This document shows positions 1 to 8,818 of a stretch of DNA of 64,000 nucleotides, in pieces; the first letter of the stretch is position 1; each line of letters opens with the position of its first letter. A program made the position numbers and the translations under genes. The DNA comes from Rehmannia glutinosa (taxonomy: Eukaryota > Streptophyta > Magnoliopsida > Lamiales > Orobanchaceae). Location: positions 36,431,335 through 36,495,334 of the forward strand of contig CM071930.1 in NCBI GenBank assembly GCA_016081115.2, in the 5' to 3' direction. Under the pieces are notes generated by a model. It worked only from the letters and a program-made list of their open reading frames with translations. It did not search any database and had not been told where the DNA came from.

Positions 1-480
1 AAAATCACTCAATTCCCTGAAGTGAATGCGACTAGAGCTCAAAATGTTAATAATTTTAGAGGTCATGGGAGAGGCCGTGGTTGCGGTCTTGGCCGTGGTC
101 GTGGAAGATTTACTCCATATAATCGTGACAATCGAATAATTCAAATCACGGAAATACAAGTAACAACTGAAGTGGAATAGAAATGATAAGAAGGGAAAAG
201 AGAAAGTGATAAATCCAGAGAATGGTGGAGAGAAATGTTAGGTGCGGAATAAAAGGTCATTGGTCACGCACTTGTCGCACGCCAAACATTTGGTGGAGCT
301 TTATCAAGTATCAATTCGCTACAAAGATAAAAATGCCGAAGCAAATTTCACTTCGATCATCCCGAAGATGATAATTTTGATGACTTAAATGTGGATATTA
401 CACATCCGGATGTGGCGATTTATTTGAGCATCCGAGGAAGGGAGGATTGATCACTTAATTGGTGATGGAAATGTTTAATC
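1..480 (+). pseudogene. copia gag remnant (TE1): RG-rich tail and zinc knuckle
   Basis: The first 175 bases read in one frame as the C-terminal part of a gag protein with an Arg-Gly rich tract (GRGRG repeats, about 60-110). This is a typical nucleic-acid binding tail and stops at a TAG near 178. From about 236 a CCHC zinc knuckle of Gag is visible (CGIKGHWSRTC), but its first cysteine lies in another frame, which indicates a 1-base loss. Beyond it the conserved gag-pol linker ending IDHLIGDGNV can be read only by shifting frames. Gag would package element RNA in cytoplasmic particles; this copy cannot do so. Confidence 0.8.
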
Positions 481-745
481 AATAATATGTATGCTTTAAA
501 TTAGTTTCAAGTAATTATGTTGGTATTGTAAAAGTGAGAATATTTTGATTGTGCTTATATGTATTTTAGGAAAGATATATTTTCGGGTTAAACTTTTATA
601 TGAATGATATTTTTATCACAATATTTGTGTTTATTATTCAATCACAAAATATCATTATAATTCCACTAAATCATTCGCAAATTTCAAATTCAAAATTTCT
701 CCCCCCCCAACGGTAATGTAACGGCTATGAACAATACTTTTTATC

Positions 746-753
746 TATAAATA
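746..753 (+). promoter_or_regulatory. TATA box of a mini-gene inside TE1
   Basis: TATAAATA lies about 30 bp before a pyrimidine-rich leader (about 780-830) with no stop-dense coding remnant around it. Upstream is a short repeated AACGG motif (near 709 and 721). Position and leader composition fit a plant pol II core promoter. No transcription start can be proved from sequence alone. Confidence 0.5.
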
Positions 754-831
754 TACCAACATTGCATTCAACAAATTCACACATATTCTCTCATCTCTCT
801 AAAAACTTCACATTTCTTTCATTCCAAGAAA

Positions 832-993
832 ATGGTTAACTTAATTGTAGTTTACCTCATTACATTGGTCTTCTTGAACATTATCTTACTTTTTGTTTGG
901 GAATATCCTCCGGAGCATTTTTGGCTTATGATTAATCTTCATATCTTCATGGTTTTTCTTTTGTTAGCATGGGCAATTATTTTTAACATGTAA
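832..993 (+). CDS. 53-codon hydrophobic small ORF inside TE1
   Basis: This ORF is uninterrupted from ATG to TAA. The predicted peptide has two hydrophobic stretches (about residues 3-23 and 31-51) separated by a short polar loop containing EYPPEH, which suggests a small two-pass membrane protein. It sits 79 bp after a TATA box, behind a CT-rich leader, and an AATAAA follows 42 bp after the stop, so a compact transcription unit can be drawn. I do not recognise the peptide. The flanking gag and pol are full of stops, so an intact frame is notable, but 53 codons in AT-rich DNA could survive by chance. It could also be part of an intron separating gag and pol. Confidence 0.4.
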   Translation: MVNLIVVYLITLVFLNIILLFVWEYPPEHFWLMINLHIFMVFLLLAWAIIFNM

Positions 994-1034
994 TAGTTAG
1001 ATGATTATGTATGTCTATCTTATTTATGATTTCG

Positions 1035-1040
1035 AATAAA
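1035..1040 (+). terminator. AATAAA polyadenylation signal after the small ORF
   Basis: AATAAA lies 42 bp after the stop codon of the 53-codon ORF and is followed by T-rich sequence. This is a common plant poly(A) signal arrangement. In AT-rich DNA such a hexamer is frequent, so support comes only from its position. Confidence 0.3.
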
Positions 1041-1168
1041 ATCTTTTATATTTAAATTTTTATTATGCCTCGATGTTATTATTTAACTGTTTCATGATGA
1101 TCGATTTTTTTATAAATATGAAATCATAAACATAATTGTATAATATTAATTCAATAATGTTATATTAG

Positions 1169-2593
1169 GTGTATATGGGAAACACCGAGAAGAAAGATTA
1201 TTGTCTACTTGACAGTGCAACAACGCACTCAATATTAACGAGTAAATCATATTTCTCGAGTGTAAAATTGTGCAAGGCACAAGTTACAACTACTGGTCCC
1301 GTTGAGATTATTGATGGCTCCGGGAATGCAACATTAATATTGCCTAATGGTACAATCCTGCAGATTGAAAATGCATTATTATCTAGTAGATCAAAAAGAA
1401 ATCTACTAAGTTTTAAAGATGTGCGTGATAATGGATATCATTTAGAGACACTAAATGACCATGATAAAGAGTGTCTATGTATCACATCATATAAAATGGG
1501 CAAGAAGAACGTCCATGAGAAATTTGAAGCGACAATTTCTGGATTGTATTATATCTCAATTAAAGCTTTTGAATCCTACGCCACCATGCCTTGGAAGCTG
1601 GTAAATCCTGATATATTTGGGTTATGGCATGATCGCCTAGGACACCCAGGAACTACTATGATGCGTAGGATTATTGAGCATACCAATGGACATCCATTGA
1701 AAGGTACAAAAATGTTGATTTCGAAAGATTATTTCTGTGAATCGTGTTCACAAGGAAAACTCATTTCTAGACCTTCAATGGAAAAGGTTGGTTATGAATC
1801 ACCATCATTTTTACAGCGTATTCATGGTGATATTTGTGGACCAATACATCCAGCAAGTGGACCATTTAGATATTTTATGGTATTAATAGATGCATCATGC
1901 AGATGGTCACACGTATGCTTATTATCTACTAGAAATGTTGCATTTGCTCGATTATTAGCGCAAATTATTAAACTCCGAGCACATTTCCCTGATTATCCTA
2001 TTAAGAATATAAGAATGGATAATGCCGGAGAATTTACATCAAAAAGTTTTGATGAATATTGCGTAGCATTGGGAATTAATGTTGAACATCCAGTAGCACA
2101 TGTTCATACTCAGAATGGGATGGCTGAATCCCTGATTAAACGAGTTCAGGTCATTGCTCGTACATTATTAATGAGATCAAAGCTCACTAGTATAGCATGG
2201 GGTCATGCAGTATTGCATGCATCAGCACTTATCAGATTACGACCTACTGCTTATCATATGCATTCCCCTATGCAATTAACTCTTGGTTTTGAGCCAAATA
2301 TTTCACACCTACGTACTTTTGGGTGTGCTGTTCAGGTGCCGATTCCACCTCCTCAAAGGACAAAAATGGGTCCACAACGTAGACTTGGTATATACGTTGG
2401 ATTTGATTCTCCATCAATTATTCGATATTTGGAACCAATAACGGGAGATTTATTTACCGCTCGTTTTGCGGATTGTCATTTTGATGAAACAACATTTCCG
2501 TCAATGGGAAATGATAAAGATGTGTTGCAAAAGCCGATTGAGAATCTCTCTGGAATGAACAAAGTTTATCCTATTTGGACCGCGTACTCCTAA
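1169..2593 (+). pseudogene. TE1 pol: aspartic protease and integrase
   Basis: The 474-codon open frame begins with the copia protease active site, seen as LLDSATTH (Asp-Ser instead of the usual Asp-Ser/Thr-Gly). An integrase zinc-binding HHCC module follows (HDRLGHPG and later CESCSQGK). The integrase core has a first Asp in IHGDICGP, a second in RMDNAGEF and the catalytic Glu region QNGMAES, so the DDE triad appears present. The integrase C-terminal part includes a GIYVGFD motif. Integrase would insert the cDNA into the host chromosome. The start was taken at the first ATG after the 690-bp insertion or intron, since a proper gag-pol fusion is not readable. The frame ends early at 2593, before the RT. 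Confidence 0.88.
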
Positions 2594-3066
2594 ATGTGAA
2601 AGTGAGGTGAGTAGAATCATTCATTTACGAGATATTGCCAATAAACTTCCGATGCATTTAATGATGCTAGTAAAGTTACAAGGTCTCATATTCCTATTTG
2701 CGAATGTTCGGCCCGAGGATTATTGTTCTGAAGAACATAAGAAAATGAATGATAATATCCCACGTCAAAAACGTGGTAGACCTATTGGCTCAAAAGATAC
2801 TGTTCCTCGAAAAAGAAAAGGAAAAATTGATACTAATGAGCAAGCTCCAGATGAATCTGTAGAGCCTAATATCTCAGAAAATATTCAGATTAAAAATTCT
2901 GATAAGCACCGAGAACCCCTTGAGCTATTGTAATGAGGTATGAGAACGAAATGAAATAATCATTGATGATAAATTTGCATTCTCGGTCGCTCAAGAAATC
3001 ATTGATGATGATTATGATAGTGAACCACATTCTATAATAGAATGCCGTCAAAGGACTAATTGGCCT
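2594..3066 (+). pseudogene. TE1 pol: integrase-RT linker, frameshifted
   Basis: This stretch encodes the low-complexity basic linker of copia polyproteins. RKRGRP-like and GSKDTVPRKRKGK residues are visible between 2760 and 2830 in one frame. The frame closes at 2933, and the segment before the RT (CRQRTNWP-like residues near 3040-3066) is in another frame. The linker has no known catalytic role, and the nuclear-localisation-like basic patches are only an inference. Confidence 0.65.
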
Positions 3067-3839
3067 ATGTGGGAGGAAGCAATAAAATCCGAATTATCTT
3101 CCCTAGAGAAACGAAATGTATTTGGACAAATTACTCGAACTCCAGATAATGTAAAGCCCATAGGATACAAATGGGTATTTGTTCGAAAAAGAAATGAGAA
3201 AAATGAGATCGTGAGATATAAAGCCCGACTCGTAGCTCAAGGATTCTCTCAAAGACCTGGGATAGATTATGATGAGACATATTCACCTGTGATGGATACA
3301 ATCACGTCCCGTTTTCTCATTGGTATGGTTGTCCATGAAAGTTTGGATATGCGTCTAATGGACGTAGTAACGGCATATCTATATGGTTCACTCGATTCTG
3401 ATATTTATATGAAAATCCCTGATGGATATAAAATGCCAAAGTCAGACACTCCTCGTGAGATATACTCGATCAAACCGCAAAGATCGTTGTATGGGTTAAA
3501 GCAACTGGTCGCATGTGGTATTATAAGTTGAATGAATACCTTTCTAGAGAAGGTTACAAAAATAATCCTATTTGTCCATGTGTTTTTATTAAAAGATCAG
3601 ATACCGGATTTGCTATCATAGCTGTATATGTCGATGACATGAATTTGATTGGCACTCCCGAAGAGTTATCTAATGCTACTGAATATCTAAAGAAAGAGTT
3701 TGAGGTTAAAGATCTTGGGAAAACCAAACTCTGTCTTGGTCTTGAGCTAGATCATAAAGATAATGGAATACTTGTCCACCAATCGCTTATACAAAAAGAT
3801 TGCTCAAACGGTTTAATATGGAAAATAATCATTCCTTGA
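3067..3839 (+). pseudogene. TE1 pol: reverse transcriptase
   Basis: Two overlapping frames (3067-3531 and 3513-3839) together cover a copia RT. Visible motifs are GYKWVFVRKRN and KARLVAQGFSQ (fingers), the MDVVTAYLYGSL block, and the catalytic AVYVDDMN (YVDD). The break near 3520 is a small indel after SLYGLKQ. RT would copy element RNA into cDNA using the tRNA primer. The catalytic Asp pair remains, but the indel and later stops disable the protein. Confidence 0.9.
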
Positions 3840-4626
3840 GTACCCCTATGGTCGCATTTAAGTTTAGATCCAAATAAAGATCCATTTCGACCAAAGGAGT
3901 CCGATGAAGAGATTTTAGGTCTTGAAGTACCTTATCTCAATGCTATTGGAGCATTAATGTATTTAGCACAATGCACGCACGGATATCGCTTTTTTTGTCA
4001 ATCTACTTGCGCTGATCTGATTTCGAACCAACTAGAAGACACTGGAATGGTATTAAACATATTTTTCGATACCTCGGTGGTACTATAGATTTGGGGTTAT
4101 TCTACTCAAAGGAATCCACTAACTCGGATTAGTTGGTTATCTTGATGCGGGATATAGATCGATCCACACAAAGCTCGATCACAATCGGTTATGTATTTTG
4201 CTATAATGGTACAACTATATCATGGCGATCTACCAAACAAACATTAGTGGCTACTTCTTCTAATCACTCGAGATAATTGCTCTTCATGAACCTGGCAAAG
4301 AATGCGTTTGGTTAAGATCTGTTATATCTCATATTCGAAATAGTTGTCAATTGAAGGTTACAAATACCGCCACTATTATTTATGAGGATAATGCAACATG
4401 TATAGCACAAGTAAGAGGAGGTTACATAAAAGGTGATAGGACCAAGCATATTTCACCAAAGTTTTTCCATACACATGAACTCCAGAAAAATGGAGAGGTG
4501 GATATTCAGCAGATTCGATCCTGCCATAATGTTGTTGATTTATTTACAAAATCCTTGCCGACGTCAACATTTGAGAAACTAGTTTACGACATTGGAATGA
4601 GAAGAGTCAATATGAAGCAAGATTAA
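3840..4626 (+). pseudogene. TE1 pol: RNase H
   Basis: The RT-RNase H connection (PYLNAIGALMYLAQC-like residues near 3925-3975) and the RNase H are spread over all three frames. The last 91 codons (4351-4626) form one open frame with the conserved YEDNATCIAQ, RTKHISPKFF and DLFTKSLPTSTFEKL features of the copia RNase H C terminus. RNase H would remove element RNA during cDNA synthesis. The stop at 4624 lies 262 bp before the 3' LTR. Confidence 0.85.
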
Positions 4627-4684
4627 TGGATCAAGTTATGCAATTAATATCCTACATTTCAGGGGGAGCGAATATAATGTGCGT

Positions 4685-4862
4685 TGCACTCTTTTTCCCT
4701 TTTGTCTGGCTTTTATCCCATTGGGTTTTTCCAGCTTTAGGTAACGAGGCAGCTTATGCACAAGTCAGAATTTGAGAATGTACTCTTTTTCCCTTATGTC
4801 CGATTTTTTCCCACAGGGTTTTTCCGGCTTGAGGTTTTTAACGAGACATACTCATCCAACTT
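4685..4862 (+). repeat. Imperfect tandem motif before the TE1 3' LTR
   Basis: An approximately 80-bp motif occurs twice (about 4685-4762 and 4785-4862). Both copies have ACTCTTTTTCCCTT, then a TTTTTCCC/TTATCCC block, GGGTTTTTCC and AACGAG. Non-coding motifs of this type are known before the 3' LTR of some plant copia elements; their role is not established. Here the unit is duplicated. Confidence 0.6.
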
Positions 4863-4880
4863 ACTACAGTGCTACGTCCA

Positions 4881-4888
4881 AGGGGGAG
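4881..4888 (+). promoter_or_regulatory. Polypurine tract of TE1
   Basis: AGGGGGAG lies immediately before the TG that opens the 3' LTR. It is the usual primer for plus-strand cDNA synthesis. A second purine run near 4660 resembles it but does not abut an LTR. Confidence 0.75.
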
Positions 4889-5166
4889 TGTTATAATAAA
4901 TTTATAGAATATGGACTTTAGCACAATATTTGTAGTCTAAAGTTGAAAATTCTTTTCACATGTGCAACTACTACATAAATTTGGTAGGTGAATTTTGGCT
5001 ATAAATATGCCATAGTTTTACTTGTAAATTACACACAACAATATCAAAGAGAAATAGAAAGAATTACTTTCTCTCTACAATATTTTCTCTCTCTAATATT
5101 TATTTCTTAATATTTTGATAGTTCTATAATAATTCTCTTGTGTTCTTAAATTGTTGTTCTATAACA
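4889..5166 (+). repeat. 3' LTR of TE1 (278 bp)
   Basis: The segment opens with TGTTATA and closes with TATAACA, a perfect 7-bp terminal inverted repeat with the TG/CA ends of LTRs. It begins directly after the polypurine tract. Inside is a TATA-like CTATAAATATG (about 4999-5009), which would drive transcription from the matching 5' LTR. The element's 5' LTR is not in the window, so identity between LTRs cannot be used. Confidence 0.85.
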
Positions 5167-5428
5167 ATTATTTATTTTTTGATGTATATATTTATTTAAA
5201 TGTATTTTTTTATAGGTTCGACTTTTATTTACAAGATAGTTTGATTTGGCAGCAGTTGTAGGAAATTGAAGATGGGGGTGGATGATTACAAAGATCAATT
5301 TTTGGATGGCTTTCTCTGTGAGTAGTGTTATTGTTATCACATATATGCGAGTGGCGGATTCGGGTTGGGGGCGTTACCAAAATACTAATTCGTACTTGCA
5401 GGCATGTAGTAGAATTAATATTACGTGT
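5167..5428. other. AT-rich DNA between two copia remnants, no gene seen
   Basis: The stretch is AT-rich with one T-run before TAGGTTC near 5213 that resembles a splice acceptor. I see no open frame with family similarity and no repeat. It may be the target DNA of TE1 or a remnant of an older element. Confidence 0.5.
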
Positions 5429-5584
5429 TGTTAATGGAAGGAATAAGAACCATATTTTTATTATATCAATTAATAAAATACCCTTTACATATATATAGGG
5501 TATACTATAGCAATACTCCTAGTTCCTCTTTCTAAGTGGGATAAAAAACGATAAAATAAAATAATTTCTAACACTATTTCAACA
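5429..5584 (-). repeat. 3' LTR of copia remnant TE2 (about 156 bp)
   Basis: Read on the minus strand it begins TGTTGAAATA immediately after the purine tract CTTGAGGGGAAG (complement of 5585-5596), and it ends in AACA next to 5429. A minus-strand CTATATATATG (near 5490-5500) is TATA-like. The inner boundary is secure. The outer one could be 5426 instead of 5429. Confidence 0.6.
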
Positions 5585-6021
5585 CTTCCCCTCAAGCTGG
5601 AACAAATATATCATATGTGCCCAACTTGTTACAAATATATTCAACCCGAGGACCCCTTAGAGATTTATGAAGATATCTGCCAATTGATCATTTGAACTGA
5701 CGTGTGAAGTGACAACTTCCCTAACTAGTACCTTATTTCTCATAAAGTGACAATCAACTTCAATGTGCTTAGTGCGCTCATGAAACACATGATTGGATAC
5801 AATATGCATTGCTGCCTGATTATCACACATTAATGTCATATGCTGAGAACTATTCACTCCACTCTCGTTGAGCAACTATTTCACCCAAATAAGTTCACAC
5901 GTCGCAAGTCCCATGGCTCTGTATTCAGACTCTGCACTTGAACGAGTCACATCATTTTGTTTCTTGCTCTTCCATGATATGAGATTTCCACCAATGAAAA
6001 CACAATATCCAGAAGTAGAAC
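5585..6021 (-). pseudogene. TE2 pol: RNase H tail
   Basis: The minus strand reads as a copia RNase H. Near 5915-6015 it shows SGYCVFIGG, LISWKSKKQND and RSSAESEYRAM. A TAG interrupts it near 5877, and the frame then continues through MTLMCDNQAAMHI, ERTKHIEVDCHFMR and DQLADIF. RNase H catalytic Asp/Glu residues appear present. The rest of the element is missing because a gypsy/LARD LTR begins at 6022 inside the gene. Confidence 0.85.
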
Positions 6022-6985
6022 TGTTAGGCGTAAAAACACTCACCTAATTTACGATAGGTGTACGGTTGACAAGTTTTAATATAGTGTAATGAGTAGGGTT
6101 GTCGTATCCACAAGGAATGTGTGTGTAAGTACCAAGTATAAATTACCTCTACTATATTTGACTGATCAATAATAGATGGATTTGTGGATTTATAATTAAC
6201 AATAATTAAATGTAAATAAAAATACAAATATCTAAATCTACGAGAGAATTATTCTAGAGGTTGATTTCATCAAGTTATCACTTATGTAAGATAAACAATC
6301 TATATATTTCAAGCAATGGTTTATAAGTTGAAATTTCCAATTTAATCAACTACCTCTCTCGAGTGCCTAGTGATTTTAAAACATAAAACAAGATTTTTAT
6401 ATCTCTATAAAAATCTCAAGAATTATAATTCTTAATAGAACAATGAGTTTCATCAACAACTTCAAAGGATTTATAAATCTCTCGATTATATAATTTCCTG
6501 TGTTGTGTTATTCTAGATCTGGTATTAAATCCCTTCTCTCGAATGTGGATTAATACATCAGACATCAAAGATTAATGGCCAGGTAATCAAGATGTAACTA
6601 ATACAAATAACACAAATAAACCATGAATTGCATGAAATAAAATAGATCTACAAATCAAACATAAGATCAAATAAGATTACATCAAATTCTTAGAATATCT
6701 AATTAATTCATTAAACAACGCACAAAAGAATTTCGATACATACAAATTAATACATGAATTATCTTTGAAAAGAAAAGAGAAGAAGAAGGAAAAACTTATT
6801 TTTAATGAAGTGCTTGGCAATTCTCCAGTATTGAAAAATTAGTCTGGTTCTTCCTCAATAGCATCAAATGATCTCTCCCCGCTGCTTTCCCCCAACATAA
6901 ATTCCATTATTAAATTTTTTTGTATCAATTTCTTTCTCCCCGTCTCCCGGTGTCCTGGTCTATTTTTCTACTGCTGAACTCATAG

Positions 6986-6994
6986 ATATTTATA
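6986..6994 (-). promoter_or_regulatory. TATA box of the TE3 LTR
   Basis: The minus strand reads GCTATAAATATCT. It lies in the middle of the 1.6-kb LTR, where the U3/R border is expected, in agreement with the orientation set by the polypurine tract. Confidence 0.5.
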
Positions 6995-7195
6995 GCTGAA
7001 GTTTCTTTTTTTTTCTTTTGTCATTTGGATACTTCTGCTGTCCATTTTCTCTGGTCGTCCATCACTTTCTTCTTTTCTCCTGTACTTCCTTGTCTTGTTC
7101 TTATCTTTCGGCTGATTGAGCTTCCTTTAATGTAAAGAAAGGTTTTCGTGGGTTTTCACCGTGTAAAATGGAATTATTGCTGAAAGATGTTTTGT

Positions 7196-7312
7196 AGGTA
7201 CCGCGGTAGGAGTTGAATGTATCGCGGTCGAAAACAGTGAAATCGGGATCGAAACACGACACAAATGACTCGTACCGCGACATATATGCATTGGTGTACC
7301 GCGGTACACATT
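7196..7312. repeat. Cluster of TACCGCGGTA-like palindromes in the TE3 LTR
   Basis: Palindromic TACCGCGGTA occurs twice in full (about 7199-7208 and 7297-7306). Degenerate copies TATCGCGGTC and TACCGCGACA lie between them. The cluster is GC-rich in an AT-rich LTR and lies upstream of its TATA box in the minus-strand reading. Function unknown; a protein-binding array in U3 is one possibility. Confidence 0.6.
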
Positions 7313-7317
7313 ACCCC

Positions 7318-7440
7318 TTTTTTATTTTATTTTTTTCATTTTCTTTTTTTTTTCTTGTCTTTTCCTTTTCTTTTCTTTTTCTTTTTCTATTCTTTTTTCG
7401 TTTCTTTTATTTTTCTTTTCTTTTCTTTTCCGTTCTTTCA
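7318..7440. repeat. T/C-rich low-complexity tract
   Basis: More than 100 bp consists almost only of T and C (TTTTC and TTTCTTTT units). The apparent open frames here encode Phe/Leu/Ser runs and are composition artefacts. On the minus strand it is a purine run within the TE3 LTR. Confidence 0.85.
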
Positions 7441-7614
7441 CCGCCATGATGCATTTTTCACCGTCTTCGGCCCTTTTCTTGATTTCTTGGTACCTTGATG
7501 CCTATTACAACTCGATGTACAATTTCAACAATAATTTAGACTCAATCTACTTAAAAACAATACAATTTTTAAGTCTTAGGATACCTATTTTGTTGGTAAA
7601 ATTCCAACTTAACA

Positions 7615-7650
7615 AATACCCTCAAACTTGAATTATTGCTTGTCCTCAAG
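7615..7650 (-). promoter_or_regulatory. Polypurine tract and conserved 3' border of TE3
   Basis: The minus strand reads GAGGACAAGCAATAATTC followed by AAGTTTGAGGG and then the LTR TG. This sequence commonly precedes the 3' LTR of Tat/Athila-like and LARD elements and would prime plus-strand synthesis. Confidence 0.6.
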
Positions 7651-8340
7651 CAATCAAAACCTTGCAAGAAGGAATAAACTTTTGAGTTTTACAATTGATA
7701 TTATTGCCTCAGGAGATTTCAGATAATATATTTTTTTTTTAGTACAATGGGGGGATTTGGGGAGGGGAGACACGGACTCGTATGGGATCGAACCCGGGTC
7801 ATTCACCCTTACAACATATGTCTCAACCACTAGAGTACAAGGTTAATCCCAGATTTCAAATAATACATGAATTAAGGAATTTGCAAAAATGTAGATATAT
7901 TAATTTGTCAGTTAGGCATGCAAGTTTACCTCAATTTCGTGACTTCATATATAAATATAATCGATGTCTCAATTTTATTTTTGTTGCTAAAATAAATAGT
8001 CAAATATTTTCCAACGGTCCCCTGTTTAACTTAGTGAATATAATTCTACATTAATCTCCACATTATATGCAATAAAACCATAAGAATCAATAGGACTTTT
8101 TGGGTTGTAATGTAAGTTTGGGTTAAAGGTATGAAAATATAGGATAAGTGGCTACAATTCACCCAACCATGTATAGCAATGACCAATTTCAAAGATTTGT
8201 TTACGTTTTTCCTTCTTGTCTCGATTTTTCTTTTTCTTTTTTCCTTTTTTTACAATTCTTTTGGACAACCTTCTTCTATAAAAAATATACCCATCTTGAC
8301 TCCAAATATATCGTTTGTATGGATTTCATATGTATGGGTG
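7651..8340 (-). mobile_element. Internal non-coding part of TE3, truncated
   Basis: This AT-rich DNA adjoins the TE3 polypurine tract. It includes the stretch ACTTTTTGGGTTGTAATGTA (about 8095-8114), which I associate with LARD-type interiors. No gag or pol residues can be read, and the short open frames are not convincing. It is interrupted by a SINE (7731-7850) and ends where a copia LTR begins at 8341. Confidence 0.5.
7731..7850 (-). mobile_element. tRNA-like SINE with target-site duplication
   Basis: On the minus strand this 120-bp unit starts GGGATTAACCTTG and carries a pol III A box (CTCTAGTGGTTGAGA, around 7822-7836). A near-perfect B box follows (GGTTCGATCCC, 7784-7794), and the unit ends TTGTACT before an A-tract. 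It is flanked by a near-identical 15-17 bp direct repeat (7714-7730 and 7851-7867, AGATTTCA then G or A then ATAATA). A-tail, internal promoter and long TSD together define a SINE mobilised by a LINE. I cannot assign a family. Confidence 0.85.
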
Positions 8341-8818
8341 TGTAGGTCCCAATGGATGAGTTGTAAGATTTAGAAGGGGGGGGGGGATTTGAATAAACCT
8401 TACCAAATTTTCGAATTTAGTTCTTTTAAATAATTTTACCGAGTTAACTCAAATCAGCTAAGTCCTTGGGGGACAACTAGGTTGGCTTACTTCGGCAAAG
8501 TTACACACTCAACAGACTCGACTGAGCTGTTGATAGTATAACTCAGCTGGGTCAGCTAACACTTAACTTTTCAGTTGATTTGGTTTTGTTCAGTTCACCC
8601 TTGATGTTTTAAACTTGTTTTTAGCAAGGTTATTATCAGCTAGGTTTATCAATTTTAACTTAACAGCAGATATCAAAAATATGCAAGAAAGTAAAGTGCG
8701 ATGTAAGTGAAATGACACAAGCAAATTTTATAGTGGTTCGAGGATGGGGTAATTCCTCTAATTCACCCTTCCCCAACTCCTGGAGGAATCCACTAAGTAA
8801 CAGATCTGGTTACAAAGC
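8341..8818 (-). repeat. S1: truncated LTR of the SIRE-like copia family
   Basis: It starts on the plus strand with TGTAGGTCCC, the complement of the LTR end GGGACCTACA. It matches the full LTR at 53183-54747 for about 480 bp, through the conserved block around 8735-8815 (GTTCGAGGATGGGG, CTCCTGGAGGAATCCACTAA). At 8818 it switches abruptly to a plus-oriented LTR of the same family, so its promoter half is missing. Confidence 0.85.

Larger units (their letters stand above)
1..5166 (+). mobile_element. Ty1/copia retrotransposon TE1, 5' part outside the window
   Basis: Remnants in the order gag, protease, integrase, reverse transcriptase and RNase H are followed by a polypurine tract and a 278-bp 3' LTR. 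That order, with integrase before RT, defines Ty1/copia. The 5' LTR and the start of gag lie left of the window. Many frameshifts and stops show that the copy is dead. A roughly 690-bp stretch between gag and protease does not belong to either gene. Confidence 0.93.
6022..7614 (-). repeat. Long LTR (about 1.6 kb), gypsy/LARD type, TE3
   Basis: Read on the minus strand the segment starts TGTTAAGTTGG right after a purine-rich tract and ends in CTAACA, giving TG/CA ends. The adjacent internal sequence reads CTTGAGGACAAGCAATAATT then CAAGTTTGAGGG. I know this as the conserved 3' border of Tat/Athila-type gypsy elements and of large non-autonomous LARDs. The other end carries the GTCGTATCCACA-type motif often found in these LTRs. 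A minus-strand TATAAATAT supports the orientation. No coding domain is visible. Confidence 0.65.

Noticed and set aside
5146..5340. A 64-codon minus-strand frame after the TE1 LTR
   Set aside because: It is Lys/Ile/Asn-rich from AT-rich DNA, overlaps the LTR end and has no recognisable motif.
7213..7498. Overlapping open frames rich in Phe, Leu and Ser
   Set aside because: They translate a T/C-rich low-complexity tract inside an LTR. There is no family signature.
7784..7836. A tRNA gene
   Set aside because: A and B boxes are present, but no cloverleaf with acceptor stem can be drawn. The A-tract and target duplication identify a SINE.
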